Part shown: piece by piece, positions 1 through 8,260 of the stretch
How positions within the stretch are numbered: the first letter of the stretch is position 1
Layout: every line of letters starts with the position of its first letter
Assembly (NCBI RefSeq): GCF_043789415.1
Contig: NZ_JBDLLW010000002.1
Location: forward strand, 248,001-312,000
Length of the DNA stretch: 64,000 nt
From: Renibacterium sp043789415
GTDB taxonomy: Bacteria; Actinomycetota; Actinomycetes; Actinomycetales; Micrococcaceae
Direction: 5' to 3'
Made by a program: the position numbers and the translations under genes
The notes under the pieces: generated by a model
Seen by the model: only the letters and a program-made list of their open reading frames with translations
Databases searched by the model: none
What the model was told of the DNA's origin: nothing

Positions 1-109
1 ATCAGCCATTTTCGCGTCACTCGGTACGGCTCGGGAGGGATTTCGCTCTCGGAGAGAGGGCTTCCCTCCGGTGCAGAAGGGCCGAAGGAACAGATAGAAT
101 ATTGGCATT

Positions 110-871
110 ATGGCCAAAACCTCTGATTCCGCAGGCAATCCTCCTCAGGAGCGCCGCTCGCTGTTCTCCCGCAAGCCCAAAGCTCCGAAGCCGAATAAGC
201 AGCCCGGCCGGATGAAGCAGATGCTCGACGTCTTCAAGATGACCCGGCGCTACGATCCCAGCGTGGTCTGGCTGATGCTGCTGGTCTTCTTGGGTGTGAT
301 CGCCCTGGCTCTGGTGATCTCCTACTTCTTCTTCAACAACAATTGGATCACCGCGCTGATCCTGGGCATTCCATTGGGCTTGCTGGGTGCGCTGTTGATT
401 CTCTCGCGCCGGGCGGAGAAGGCAGCTTTCGCTCAGATCGAGGGAAAGCCAGGAGCTTCCGGAGCCGCACTGAACACGCTGCGCCGCGGCTGGGTGGTCG
501 AAGAGCAGCCGGTGGCCGTCAATCCGCGCAGCCAGGATGCGGTCTTCCGGGCGGTTGGCCGTCCCGGTGTGGTTCTGGTCACCGAAGGCGCCCCCCATCG
601 AGTGCGTAGCCTGGTGGATGCTGAGCGCAAGAAGCTCAACCGGATCCTGCCCAATGTTTCAGTGCACGTGATCCAATCCGGCCGTGAAGAGGGCCAAGTC
701 GAGCTGGGTAAAGTGGCCAAGCAGGTGCGCAAGCTGAAGAACGAGCTGACCAAGGCCGAAGTCAGCGCGGTGAGCAAGCGGATCGCTTCGCTGGGTTCCA
801 AGCTGCCGATCCCGAAGGGCATCGATCCTTATAAGGCTCGCCCGGACCGCAAGGCCGCTCGCGGACGCTAA
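110..871 (+). CDS. DUF4191 family membrane protein
   Basis: Integral membrane protein of 253 aa. Two hydrophobic helices are visible at about residues 52-73 and 80-98, after a Lys/Arg/Pro-rich cytosolic N-terminus. A soluble, basic C-terminal half follows. The family (DUF4191, like Rv2219 of Mycobacterium) is conserved in actinobacteria, usually between lipA and glnA; its biochemical role is unknown. The gene stands alone here, followed by a strong hairpin and a convergent RDD gene. The start ATG lacks a good Shine-Dalgarno sequence; a TAGAAT hexamer ends 9 nt before it. Family assignment is by recognition of sequence and synteny. Confidence 0.85.
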   Translation: MAKTSDSAGNPPQERRSLFSRKPKAPKPNKQPGRMKQMLDVFKMTRRYDPSVVWLMLLVFLGVIALALVISYFFFNNNWITALILGIPLGLLGALLILSRRAEKAAFAQIEGKPGASGAALNTLRRGWVVEEQPVAVNPRSQDAVFRAVGRPGVVLVTEGAPHRVRSLVDAERKKLNRILPNVSVHVIQSGREEGQVELGKVAKQVRKLKNELTKAEVSAVSKRIASLGSKLPIPKGIDPYKARPDRKAARGR

Positions 872-895
872 GCCGCAGTTCACGAATCGTTATTC

Positions 896-931
896 CTCTG
901 CCCACCGAATCTACTGATTCGGTGGGCAGAG
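896..931. terminator. Perfect 16-bp hairpin between convergent genes
   Basis: The arms 896-911 and 916-931 are perfectly complementary (CTCTGCCCACCGAATC with a TACT loop). It lies 24 nt after the DUF4191 stop. There is no long T-tract, so it is called from stem strength and position. It could serve both convergent genes. Confidence 0.7.
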
Positions 932-983
932 ACGTTTCCACCCGCTCAATCAGCGGTGCAGTGGGTCGGCTGCAGGTGAACCC

Positions 984-1072
984 GAGTGACGGCTAAATTC
1001 GTCACGACGGCGCCAGGCTCGCTATCGGGAGCTCCCTGAGATGGCTCCCGGAGGTTGAATGCCTCCTCGATA
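984..1072. other. Series of small hairpins, possible three-way junction
   Basis: In the 214-bp gap between DUF4191 and the RDD gene, further inverted repeats follow the terminator. GTGACG/CGTCAC lies at 986-991/1000-1005. An outer pair TATCG/CGATA (1023-1027/1068-1072) encloses GGAGC/GCTCC (1028-1032/1044-1048) and GGAGG/CCTCC (1050-1054/1062-1066). The second unit folds as a three-way junction on paper. It matches no RNA family I recognise and may only be 3' UTR structure of the RDD gene. Confidence 0.35.
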
Positions 1073-1085
1073 ACCGTCGATTTGT

Positions 1086-1544
1086 CTAAGCTCGTCGGAC
1101 CAAAACGGTGTTCATCGCCTTATCGTGTAGACCACGATGGTCGGGGTCAGTGATAACCGCTGGGATCAGCAGGCAGAGCAGTAGGCCGCGTACGACGCCG
1201 GCCAACAATCCGGCCGGCGCGAACTCCGCGTTCCCAGCTCCCCTTTGGCGTACCACGTGGATCTTCGCGATCCGATGCCCGATGCTGTAACCGAGAGTGC
1301 CGACCAGCACGATCTGCTCCACAAGGAAAATACCCAGTGTGGCCAAGGCAGCTCCCTGGAACAGGAAGTAGCTGATCAGCATCGATAGACCCCAGTCGAT
1401 CACCAGGGCGAGAATCCGCCGTCCGGCACGAGCGATAGACCCAGGCCCGGTCTCCGGCAGGCCAAGCCGCTCACCGGGATATTTGGAGATATGAGAGGTG
1501 TCCGGTCCGGACATCCAGGAGCCAAGGTCTTTGCGATCTACCAC
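1086..1544 (-). CDS. RDD family membrane protein
   Basis: Protein of 152 aa. The RDD signature is visible: an Arg-rich segment before helix 1 (ARAGRRILALVIDW), further hydrophobic helices, and the closing motif DHRGLHDKAMNTVLV. RDD proteins are small polytopic membrane proteins, some linked to transport; no specific substrate can be assigned. The GTG start gives the N-terminus MVDRKDLGSW, which I recall as conserved in Micrococcaceae. GAGGA lies directly against this GTG, so the internal ATG at 1514 remains an alternative. It is divergent from glnA, with the 261-bp intergenic region between them. Confidence 0.82.
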   Translation of the reverse strand: MVDRKDLGSWMSGPDTSHISKYPGERLGLPETGPGSIARAGRRILALVIDWGLSMLISYFLFQGAALATLGIFLVEQIVLVGTLGYSIGHRIAKIHVVRQRGAGNAEFAPAGLLAGVVRGLLLCLLIPAVITDPDHRGLHDKAMNTVLVRRA

Positions 1545-1685
1545 TCCTCAAGGCTACCGGGCTCAAGGCGCTTACTCACAGCCCACTCCGAAGGCAGCGG
1601 CCCCTGCTTCGGCAGCATTTCGGTGCTGTTTCAGCAGGATCAATCAGATTTCCAGCGGGTTTCCGGCAGGTTCGCGGTGCTGACC

Positions 1686-1723
1686 GTAACCTGCCGGAAA
1701 CAATCACGATACCGTCGAGAAAC
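1686..1723 (+). promoter_or_regulatory. GlnR box upstream of glnA
   Basis: Four 5-mers are separated by exactly 6 nt each: GTAAC (1686-1690), GAAAC (1697-1701), GATAC (1708-1712), GAAAC (1719-1723). This matches the actinobacterial GlnR consensus gTnAC-n6-GaAAC repeated twice; only the third half-site deviates. A TATGCT -10 candidate follows at 1734-1739, so the box covers the expected -35 region. This suggests nitrogen-dependent control of glnA by an OmpR-type GlnR encoded elsewhere. Confidence 0.8.
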
Positions 1724-1805
1724 CCTCCCTGACTATGCTGTTAACAGTTGGGGTTCCACAGTTAGCAGTCGCCCCTGCCTTGCCTACGTGCCAAAAGGAG
1801 CATAG

Positions 1806-3230
1806 ATGTTCAAGAATGCGGACGAAGTCCTCAAGTTCATCAAAGACGAAGACGTGAAGTTCGTCGATATTCGCTTTACCGACCTTCCAGGGGTCCAGCA
1901 GCACTTCAACGTGCCAGCGCAAAGCGTCGACGCTGATTTCTTTGTCAACGGGCAGCTCTTCGATGGTTCGTCGATCCGTGGTTTCCAGGGCATTCACGAA
2001 TCAGATATGCAGCTCATCCCGGATGTCACCACCGCTTTCATCGACCCCTTCCGGGTGGAGAAGACCCTGGCGTTGAACTTCTCGATCGTCAACCCGCGCA
2101 CCGGCGATCCTTACCACCGCGACCCCCGCAGCGTCGCCGAGCGCGCCGAAGCCTATCTTGCCTCCACCGGCATCGCGGATACCGCTTTCTTCGCTCCAGA
2201 GGCCGAGTTCTACGTCTTCGACAATGTGCAGTTCGAATCCTCCCCGCAGGGCTCCTTCTACAAGGTCGATTCCATTGAGGCACCGTGGAACAGCGGCCGC
2301 GAAGAAGAGGGCGGAAACCTCGCCAATAAGACTCCTTTCAAAGGCGGCTACTTCCCAGTGGCCCCGCAGGACCATCAGGCCGATCTGCGCGACGCCATCT
2401 GCCTCGCGCTCGGTGACGCCGGTCTGGAAGTAGAGCGCTCCCACCACGAAGTGGGTGCCGCCGGTCAGGCTGAGATCAACTACAGGTTCTCCACCTTGGT
2501 GCACGCCGCAGACGATCTGCAGAAGTTCAAGTACATCGTGAAGAACACCGCCGCCGAATGGGGCAAGACGGTGACCTTCATGCCCAAGCCGATCTTCGGT
2601 GATAACGGCTCGGGCATGCACTGCCACCAGTCCCTGTGGAATGGCGGCGAGCCGCTGTTCTACGACGAAAAGGGCTACGGCGGCCTCTCGGACATCGCCC
2701 GCTGGTACATCGGCGGCGTGCTGAAGCACGCTTCCGCGATTCTGGCCTTCACCAATCCGACGGTCAACTCCTACCGACGTTTGGTCAAGGGCTTCGAAGC
2801 TCCGGTCAACATGGTTTACTCGCAGGGCAACCGCTCGGCAGGTATCCGAATCCCGATCACCGGTTCCAACCCGAAGGCCAAGCGCATTGAATTCCGCGCG
2901 CCGGACCCCTCCTCCAATCCTTATCTGGCTTTCGCCGCTCAGTTGATGGCCGGTCTGGACGGCATTCGCAACCGGATCGAGCCGCCCGCCCCGATCGACA
3001 AGGATCTCTACGAACTGCCGCCGGAAGAAGCCAAGGACATCCCGAAGGCTCCGGGGTCCCTCGAAGAGGCCCTGGCCGCACTGGAGGCCGATAATGAGTT
3101 CCTGCAGGCCGGTGGGGTCTTCCCGCAAGACCTGATCGATACCTGGATCGAGTACAAGCGTGAAAACGAGATCAAGCCGCTGAGCTTGCGCCCGAACCCC
3201 TATGAGTTCGAGCTCTACTACGGCGTCTGA
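1806..3230 (+). CDS. glnA: Glutamine synthetase type I (adenylylatable)
   Basis: ATP-dependent condensation of glutamate and ammonium to glutamine, the main ammonium-assimilating enzyme; cytosolic dodecamer. The 474 aa are typical for GSI-beta. Visible motifs: DGSSIRGF, EAEFYVFD, NGSGMHCHQSLW, NRSAGIRIP, and KRIEFRAPDPSSNPY. The adenylylation loop KDLYELPPEE places the target Tyr at residue 402. That fits control by the GlnE encoded at 5209-8250. A strong Shine-Dalgarno sequence (AAAAGGAG, 1793-1800) sets the start. It is monocistronic, between a GlnR box and a long hairpin terminator. Confidence 0.97.
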   Translation: MFKNADEVLKFIKDEDVKFVDIRFTDLPGVQQHFNVPAQSVDADFFVNGQLFDGSSIRGFQGIHESDMQLIPDVTTAFIDPFRVEKTLALNFSIVNPRTGDPYHRDPRSVAERAEAYLASTGIADTAFFAPEAEFYVFDNVQFESSPQGSFYKVDSIEAPWNSGREEEGGNLANKTPFKGGYFPVAPQDHQADLRDAICLALGDAGLEVERSHHEVGAAGQAEINYRFSTLVHAADDLQKFKYIVKNTAAEWGKTVTFMPKPIFGDNGSGMHCHQSLWNGGEPLFYDEKGYGGLSDIARWYIGGVLKHASAILAFTNPTVNSYRRLVKGFEAPVNMVYSQGNRSAGIRIPITGSNPKAKRIEFRAPDPSSNPYLAFAAQLMAGLDGIRNRIEPPAPIDKDLYELPPEEAKDIPKAPGSLEEALAALEADNEFLQAGGVFPQDLIDTWIEYKRENEIKPLSLRPNPYEFELYYGV

Positions 3231-3237
3231 GCCTTCG

Positions 3238-3292
3238 CTTAAAGTAGGACGGCGGGAGCACCTCACGGTGTCTCCCGCCGTCCTACTTTAAG
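3238..3292 (+). terminator. Long hairpin terminator after glnA
   Basis: A 21-bp perfect stem (3238-3258 with 3272-3292) is topped by a CACC/GGTG extension and followed by CTTCTTT. It begins 7 nt after the glnA stop. It probably ends glnA transcription and may also act on the convergent gene at 3336. Confidence 0.85.
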
Positions 3293-3335
3293 GCTTCTTT
3301 AAGTCTTCAAACCCGGAGGCTCGGCTCCGCTCCGC

Positions 3336-3827
3336 TCAGCTGTGATAAACCGCTGCCACCTGGAGTCCGCCGCCGACGATGCCCCAGGCGATGTGACGAG
3401 GCCAGCTCTCCCCTGCGAGCAGTTGCAAGGGAATCACGTAGATTCCACGACTCGGATCGCTCAAATTGCGAAAAGCTGGCCGGTCCTTGATCCAGATCTT
3501 GCCGCCGCCGTCCCAGGCCACCGGCACGTCGTAGAGGTATCCGTGGTCACGCAGCCCGTCAGCGATGGCTTCTGCTTCGCCGCGCAGCTTCTCAAGGGTC
3601 GGCAGATCGATGTCCTCTCCAGTGGAGAAGGCGAGTGCGTAGTAAAGATTGTTATCGCCGTAGTCGCGTTCCGCGAGCAGCGCCGCAGGGGCCACTCCTT
3701 TCGAAGTGGCCTGGGCGAACAGCGCCTGAGCTTTCTTAGCGCGGCCGCCGAAGAGTCCTCCGCCGAAGAGCGTTTTATTGCCTTCAACGGTGTCTAGCTG
3801 AGCGGTGAGCGCTGGATTCTGTGGCAC
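3336..3827 (-). CDS. Hypothetical protein
   Basis: Protein of 163 aa that I do not recognise. It is soluble with no signal peptide; a Gly-rich stretch (GGGLFGGRAKKAQ) near residues 22-34 is followed by a mixed alpha/beta region rich in aromatic residues. The GTG start is supported by GAAGG 6 nt upstream. It converges on glnA across a shared terminator and is divergent from the SRPBCC gene across a 216-bp, partly AT-rich spacer. Codon use looks like its neighbours, so it is probably a real gene. Confidence 0.7.
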   Translation of the reverse strand: MPQNPALTAQLDTVEGNKTLFGGGLFGGRAKKAQALFAQATSKGVAPAALLAERDYGDNNLYYALAFSTGEDIDLPTLEKLRGEAEAIADGLRDHGYLYDVPVAWDGGGKIWIKDRPAFRNLSDPSRGIYVIPLQLLAGESWPRHIAWGIVGGGLQVAAVYHS

Positions 3828-4031
3828 GTGATACCTTCTTCACTCTGGGTTCGAGGGGCTGGATCACGGGGATGAGAGCTTGAAAGGCCACTGCGGCTCA
3901 AGCCGCTCGGCTGCACATCGGAGCGATCCCAGACCCGCTCAACTAATTTGAAATTTACTATCTCTAATAAGAGCTAAGAGTACCAGCCGACCACTCCTCG
4001 CTCTAGCCCCATCGGCCGCCACCCCGCCAAC

Positions 4032-4043
4032 TATGCTGGGACC
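4032..4043 (+). promoter_or_regulatory. -10 element, leaderless start of SRPBCC gene
   Basis: TATGCT at 4032-4037 is followed by six nucleotides and then the GTG at 4044, with no Shine-Dalgarno sequence. The expected transcription start falls on the start codon. Confidence 0.5.
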
Positions 4044-4487
4044 GTGACCTTCCAGTTCGTCCTCAACACCAGTTCTGCGCGCAGCGTCGAAGAACTCTTC
4101 AAGGCTTCACTCAGTATTGATGCACATCTTGAATCAATGTCTGCGAGTGAGGAAACCGCTATCGGCGGTATTACCCGCGGGCAGATCGGCCTGGGCGAGA
4201 CGGTTCGCTGGCGGGCACGACACTTCGGCATCTGGTGGACCATGACGTCGAAGGTCGTCGAGCTGGAGGCTCCACATTACTTCATCGACGAGCAGCAACG
4301 CGGGCCCTTTAAACAGTTCCGCCATCTGCATCGCTTCGAAAGCCAGGGTGCGATGACCGTGATGACTGATACGCTCACGGTCACCGCACCGCTCGGCCCA
4401 CTGGGCTGGCTCGCTGAAAAAATCTTCCTCAAGAGCTATCTGAGAAAGCTGATCGAGGAGAGAAATAAGTTCTTGGTGGGCGCTTAG
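4044..4487 (+). CDS. SRPBCC family protein
   Basis: Protein of 147 aa with the START/SRPBCC (Bet v 1-like) pattern: an N-terminal beta strand (FQFVLNT), helix segments, a run of strands with alternating hydrophobics (TMTSKVVELEAPHYFIDEQ, HLHRFESQG), and a long C-terminal helix ending KSYLRKLIEERNKF. Such folds bind hydrophobic ligands; no substrate can be assigned. The stop overlaps the stop of the convergent VOC gene by 4 nt. Confidence 0.75.
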   Translation: MTFQFVLNTSSARSVEELFKASLSIDAHLESMSASEETAIGGITRGQIGLGETVRWRARHFGIWWTMTSKVVELEAPHYFIDEQQRGPFKQFRHLHRFESQGAMTVMTDTLTVTAPLGPLGWLAEKIFLKSYLRKLIEERNKFLVGA

Positions 4488-4891
4488 CCCTCAGGCATTT
4501 GACTCATATCCATGAAGAAGATCTCCCAGTGATGACCATCGAGATCCAGGAAGCTCCGCTGATACATGAAGCCCTGATCCATGGTCTCACCGGTCGGGCT
4601 GGCTCCGCTGGAGAGAGCCTGATCCACCAGGGTATCGACCTCTTCCCGGCTGTCGGTGCCGATCGCGAAAATCGCCTGATCGGCAACTTTCGCGTCAGCG
4701 ACGGGCTTCGAGGTGAATCCCTGGAAGTAGTCCTTGACCAGCAGCATAAAGTAGGCGTCTTCGCCCACCAGCATGCAGGTGGCGTTTTCATCGGTGAACT
4801 GCGGATTGAAGCTGAACCCGAGCCCGGTGAAGAATTCAACGGAAGCATCGAGATTGGAGACCGGAATGTTGACGAATAATTTGCGTGACAT
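4484..4891 (-). CDS. VOC (glyoxalase/bleomycin-resistance fold) protein
   Basis: Protein of 135 aa with the vicinal-oxygen-chelate pattern: KLFVNIPVSNLDASVEFFTGLGF at the N-terminus and LDLDGHHWEIFFMD at the C-terminus. The family includes metalloenzymes and drug-binding proteins; the exact function is not predictable. The ATG is preceded by GGGGGA. It lies 32 nt downstream of the small HTH gene on the same strand, so both probably share the palindrome-controlled promoter at 5146-5174. That suggests an inducible stress or detoxification role (inference). Confidence 0.8.
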   Translation of the reverse strand: MSRKLFVNIPVSNLDASVEFFTGLGFSFNPQFTDENATCMLVGEDAYFMLLVKDYFQGFTSKPVADAKVADQAIFAIGTDSREEVDTLVDQALSSGASPTGETMDQGFMYQRSFLDLDGHHWEIFFMDMSQMPEG

Positions 4892-4923
4892 TCCCCCAAG
4901 CTAGCAAGCCTGCCCCAGAAGAG

Positions 4924-5139
4924 CTAGGCCTTGCCGAATTTTTTGTGCACCGCCTGTTTACTGACTCCCAAGCAGACCGCGATCATCTCCCAGGAGAAAC
5001 CAGACTGACGCGCCCGGCGCACCAAAGCGGCCTCAGTACGACTCACTTCCCGCTGCAATTCAGCCAGCGCAAAAAGCGCCTCGGTGGGATTCTCCGCATC
5101 CATATCGCCAACCAGGGTTTTCATTCGCTCTACCTCCAT
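4924..5139 (-). CDS. Small HTH DNA-binding protein, likely autoregulator
   Basis: Protein of 71 aa: an acidic helical N-terminal half (LFALAELQREVSRTEAALVRRARQ) followed by a clear helix-turn-helix, SWEMIAVCLGVSKQAVHKKFG. Two starts are possible. The ATG at 5139 lies 6 nt after a TATGGT -10, so it would be a leaderless start. The ATG at 5124 (66 aa) has a perfect GGAGG 9 nt upstream, and that GGAGG lies within the first codons. The promoter is covered by two near-identical palindromes, the pattern expected of an autoregulated gene. The VOC gene follows in the same direction. Confidence 0.8.
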   Translation of the reverse strand: MEVERMKTLVGDMDAENPTEALFALAELQREVSRTEAALVRRARQSGFSWEMIAVCLGVSKQAVHKKFGKA

Positions 5140-5185
5140 CCGTCAACCATAGTTGACGAATGGAGGTGTGTCAACCATGGTTGAC
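5132..5185 (-). promoter_or_regulatory. Promoter with two palindromic operators
   Basis: On the minus strand, -35 TTGACA (5174-5169) and -10 TATGGT (5151-5146) are separated by 17 nt. Palindrome 1, CGTCAACCATAGTTGACG (5141-5158), covers the -10. Palindrome 2, GTCAACCATGGTTGAC (5170-5185), covers the -35. Their centres are 28 bp apart. An outer pair ACCTCCAT/ATGGAGGT (5132-5139/5160-5167) flanks palindrome 1. Binding to either site should block RNA polymerase. Confidence 0.8.
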
Positions 5186-5208
5186 GCACCCCGGCCGGCA
5201 GAATCCGC

Positions 5209-8200
5209 TCACTCCCCGTAGAAGTATCTTTCAAAGACCACCCGGGCCTTACGAGTCAGCCGGAGATAATCTTCTTCCAGGTCCCCGCCGTGCCCGGGGC
5301 GATATCCACACCATCGGGCCACGGCTTCCAGATCCCGCCTGGAAGAGGGCAGGAGGTCCGAGGCTTTACCGCTCCACAGCACATTCGCGGAGCGAATCCT
5401 GCTGGCCAGCCGCCAGGCTTTGGCCAGCAGTTCGGCGTCCTCAGGCGCGATCAGGTCCAGCTCGGCGAGCGCCGCCAGGGCAGGCAGGGTTGAGGTGGTC
5501 CGCAATTCAGGGTGATGATGAGCGTGTTCCAATTGCAGCAGCTGAACGAGCCATTCGACGTCACTCAGCCCGCCACGACCCAGCTTCAGATGACGGGCCG
5601 GGTCCGCTCCCCTGGGCAGCCGCTCGGATTCCACTCGTGCTTTGATCCGGCGCACCTCTCGCAGATCGTGCGCGCTGAGGCTTTTCGGGTAACGAAGTGG
5701 ATCGATCAGTGCCAGGAAGTCCTCGGCCAGCTGGTCTGAGCCCGCCATCGGCCTGGCCCGCAGTAATGCTTGGGCTTCCCAGATCAGGGACCATCGCTGA
5801 TAGTACTCCCGGTAGGATTCCAGGGATCTGACCATTGCACCGTTCTTGCCCTCGGGTCGCAGATCAGCGTCGATCTGCAGCACCCGTTCCGCCATGACCG
5901 CTGGTTTGAGCGGTTGAGTCAGCAGAGCTGAGATGTGCGCGACGATCGCCTGAGCCTGTTCCTGGGCCTCCGGCTCGCTGACACCCGGTAGCGCACGACA
6001 CACGTACATCACATCGGCATCGGAGCCATAGCCGATCTCTCTGCCGCCCTGCCTGCCCATCGCGACCACCAGAATCTCGGTCTTCAGTTCGCCGCCAGCA
6101 CCCTCAGCAATGGCGTCCTCGGCAACGTGCAAGGCTCCGAGCACGGCAGCCCGATCCACATCTGCCAGGGCCTGTCCGACCTGTTGCTGATCGAGCAGTC
6201 CGGCACCGTCAGCGATCGCGATTCGCAGGATCTCCCGACGCCGGATCAGCCTGATCAGCCGGATCGATTCCGTGGCCACCGGGTGCCGGGACATCTTGGA
6301 CTGGATCTCCTGCCACTGCGTTTCAAAGCTCAGCGGCTGCAAATCCTTATCGGAGCCGAGCCAAGCGGTTTCCTCGGGTGAGACCTCTAGCAGATCAGCA
6401 ATCAGCCGGGAGCTGGAAAGCACGTGACAGAGCCTTTCCGCCGCCGCCTGAGAGTCCCGAAGCATCGCGAGATACCAATGCGTTGTGCCGAGCGATTCGC
6501 TCAGCCTGCGGAAGGCCAGGAGCCCGCCGTCCGGATCGACGCCGTCTGCGAGCCAGCCCAACAGCACCGGAAGCAGCTGTCTTTGCAAAGCGGCTCGCCG
6601 GGACACTCCGGCCGTCAACGCCTCGATATGCCGCATCGCTCCTGCGCCGTCCCGATAACCGAGGGCGGCCAGCCGAGCCTGTGCCGCCTGCGGGCTGAGC
6701 GAAGCCTCTGCGGCACTCAAATGAGCTGCGGTGTTCAACAGTGGCCGATAGAAGATCCGCTCGTGCAGAGCCCGAACACTGCGTTTCACCGTCTGCCATT
6801 CAGTCAGCAGAGCCTCCGCGCTCGGCCTGCCGAGTTCCATCGATCCCCTGGAGGACCTAGCCAGGGCACGCAGCGCCGGTTCCGCCGTCGGCATCAAGTG
6901 AGTCCGGCGCAATTGCACGAGCTGAATCCGGTGCTCGAGCACCCGCAGATAACGGTAGGCGGCGTTCAGTTCAGCGGCATCGCTGCGGGCGATGTAACCG
7001 GCTGAGGAAAGCGCGTCGATAGCACCCGTGGTGCCCCGAAGATGAAGGGTTTCATCGGCTTTTCCGTGCACCAATTGCAGCAATTGGACGGTGAATTCGA
7101 CGTCCCGCAACCCGCCGATCCCAAGTTTGAGTTGGCGGTCCCGCTCCCCCGCCGGAATATGATCGCTCACTCGGCGCCTCATGGTCTGAACTGACTCGAC
7201 GAAGCCATCCCGCTCTGAGGAACTCCAGATCATCGGAGCGAGCGCCGTCTCATAGCGTCCGCCGAGCTCTCGACAGCCGGCCACCGTACGCGCTTTGAGC
7301 AGGGCCTGGAATTCCCATCCGGAAGCCCACCTGCGGTAGTACTCCAGGTGGGATTCCAGGGTGCGCACCAGAGGCCCGTCCTTGCCCTCCGGGCGAAGAT
7401 TGGTATCCACCTCCCAGAGCCCCGGTTCCCGGCCCGGAGCGTTGATGACTCGTGAGATACCGGCAGCCAAGGACTCCCCGATCCGCATCGCCAGGCGCTC
7501 GTTGAGCTCGGTGGATTCAATCACGTAGACGACGTCGACGTCGGAGATATAGTTCAGTTCCCGGGCGCCGCACTTTCCCATCCCGATCACCGCGAGCTCG
7601 ACCGCTTCAACCTCCTCCGCGGACCAGCCTGAGTTCTCCGCAGACAGCTCAGCACGCGCTACCGCGAGAGCCGCATCCAGTGCAGCACCAGCCAGATCCG
7701 CCAGCTCAGCGGCGATGATCGGCATCACCCCGGTCGGTGAAGCGGCCGAAAGATCCCGGATCGTCAGCTCTGCCAGGTGGCGGCGGTATTGCCTGCGCAG
7801 GTTCAAGACGGCTTCGGCTGGTGCCATACCTGCGATCGGATTCCGATGCTCCGGATCCGCAGCCACGCTGTTGAGCAACGAACGGCGCAACACTTCCGGA
7901 TCGGTGCCTATCGGCTCCGCAGACACTGGGGTGCGGAGCACCTGGTGATGCTGCGGATTGCGGATCAAGAAGTCAGCCAGCGCCTCGGAAGCGCCTAGCA
8001 ACCTGAACAACGCCTCAGCTTCTTCCACCGGCTCGCTCAACAGCGCACGCACAGCGCCGCAAAGCGGCTCGTTCGCGGCGAGCATCCGAACCAGCGATTG
8101 CAATGCCAGGTCCGGGTCGGCGGAAAAACTCAGTCCGGCGAACAGCAGATCCTGATCGACGTCTTTGAGCTCGGGGGCATCCAGGAACCGTGTGCTCTTT

Positions 8201-8250
8201 TCCAGATCAGCGAAGCCATTGGCTATCAGGGTGCGCTGCAGGCTTTTCAC
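5209..8250 (-). CDS. glnE: Bifunctional glutamine synthetase adenylyltransferase/adenylyl-removing enzyme
   Basis: Transfers AMP to, and removes it from, the regulatory tyrosine of GlnA. At 1013 aa it has the usual two-domain size. Both nucleotidyltransferase cores are visible: GMGKCGARELNYISDVDVVYV at about residues 223-245 and AMGRQGGREIGYGSDADVMYV near 730. Each keeps the G-(S/I)-D-x-D metal motif, followed by the LRPEGKDGPL / LRPEGKNGAM motifs. The start is GTG. It begins 10 nt after the glnA2 stop, so the two are almost certainly cotranscribed, as in mycobacteria. Its target Tyr402 is in glnA upstream. Confidence 0.96.
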   Translation of the reverse strand: MKSLQRTLIANGFADLEKSTRFLDAPELKDVDQDLLFAGLSFSADPDLALQSLVRMLAANEPLCGAVRALLSEPVEEAEALFRLLGASEALADFLIRNPQHHQVLRTPVSAEPIGTDPEVLRRSLLNSVAADPEHRNPIAGMAPAEAVLNLRRQYRRHLAELTIRDLSAASPTGVMPIIAAELADLAGAALDAALAVARAELSAENSGWSAEEVEAVELAVIGMGKCGARELNYISDVDVVYVIESTELNERLAMRIGESLAAGISRVINAPGREPGLWEVDTNLRPEGKDGPLVRTLESHLEYYRRWASGWEFQALLKARTVAGCRELGGRYETALAPMIWSSSERDGFVESVQTMRRRVSDHIPAGERDRQLKLGIGGLRDVEFTVQLLQLVHGKADETLHLRGTTGAIDALSSAGYIARSDAAELNAAYRYLRVLEHRIQLVQLRRTHLMPTAEPALRALARSSRGSMELGRPSAEALLTEWQTVKRSVRALHERIFYRPLLNTAAHLSAAEASLSPQAAQARLAALGYRDGAGAMRHIEALTAGVSRRAALQRQLLPVLLGWLADGVDPDGGLLAFRRLSESLGTTHWYLAMLRDSQAAAERLCHVLSSSRLIADLLEVSPEETAWLGSDKDLQPLSFETQWQEIQSKMSRHPVATESIRLIRLIRRREILRIAIADGAGLLDQQQVGQALADVDRAAVLGALHVAEDAIAEGAGGELKTEILVVAMGRQGGREIGYGSDADVMYVCRALPGVSEPEAQEQAQAIVAHISALLTQPLKPAVMAERVLQIDADLRPEGKNGAMVRSLESYREYYQRWSLIWEAQALLRARPMAGSDQLAEDFLALIDPLRYPKSLSAHDLREVRRIKARVESERLPRGADPARHLKLGRGGLSDVEWLVQLLQLEHAHHHPELRTTSTLPALAALAELDLIAPEDAELLAKAWRLASRIRSANVLWSGKASDLLPSSRRDLEAVARWCGYRPGHGGDLEEDYLRLTRKARVVFERYFYGE

Positions 8251-8260
8251 GGCGTCAGAA

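Noticed and set aside
1..109. 3' end of lipA at the left edge
   Set aside because: lipA often precedes DUF4191, but no frame in the first 109 bases shows recognisable LipA sequence.
2001..3266. 421-codon frame antisense to glnA
   Set aside because: Mirrors glnA codon structure, has no recognisable domain and spans the glnA terminator.
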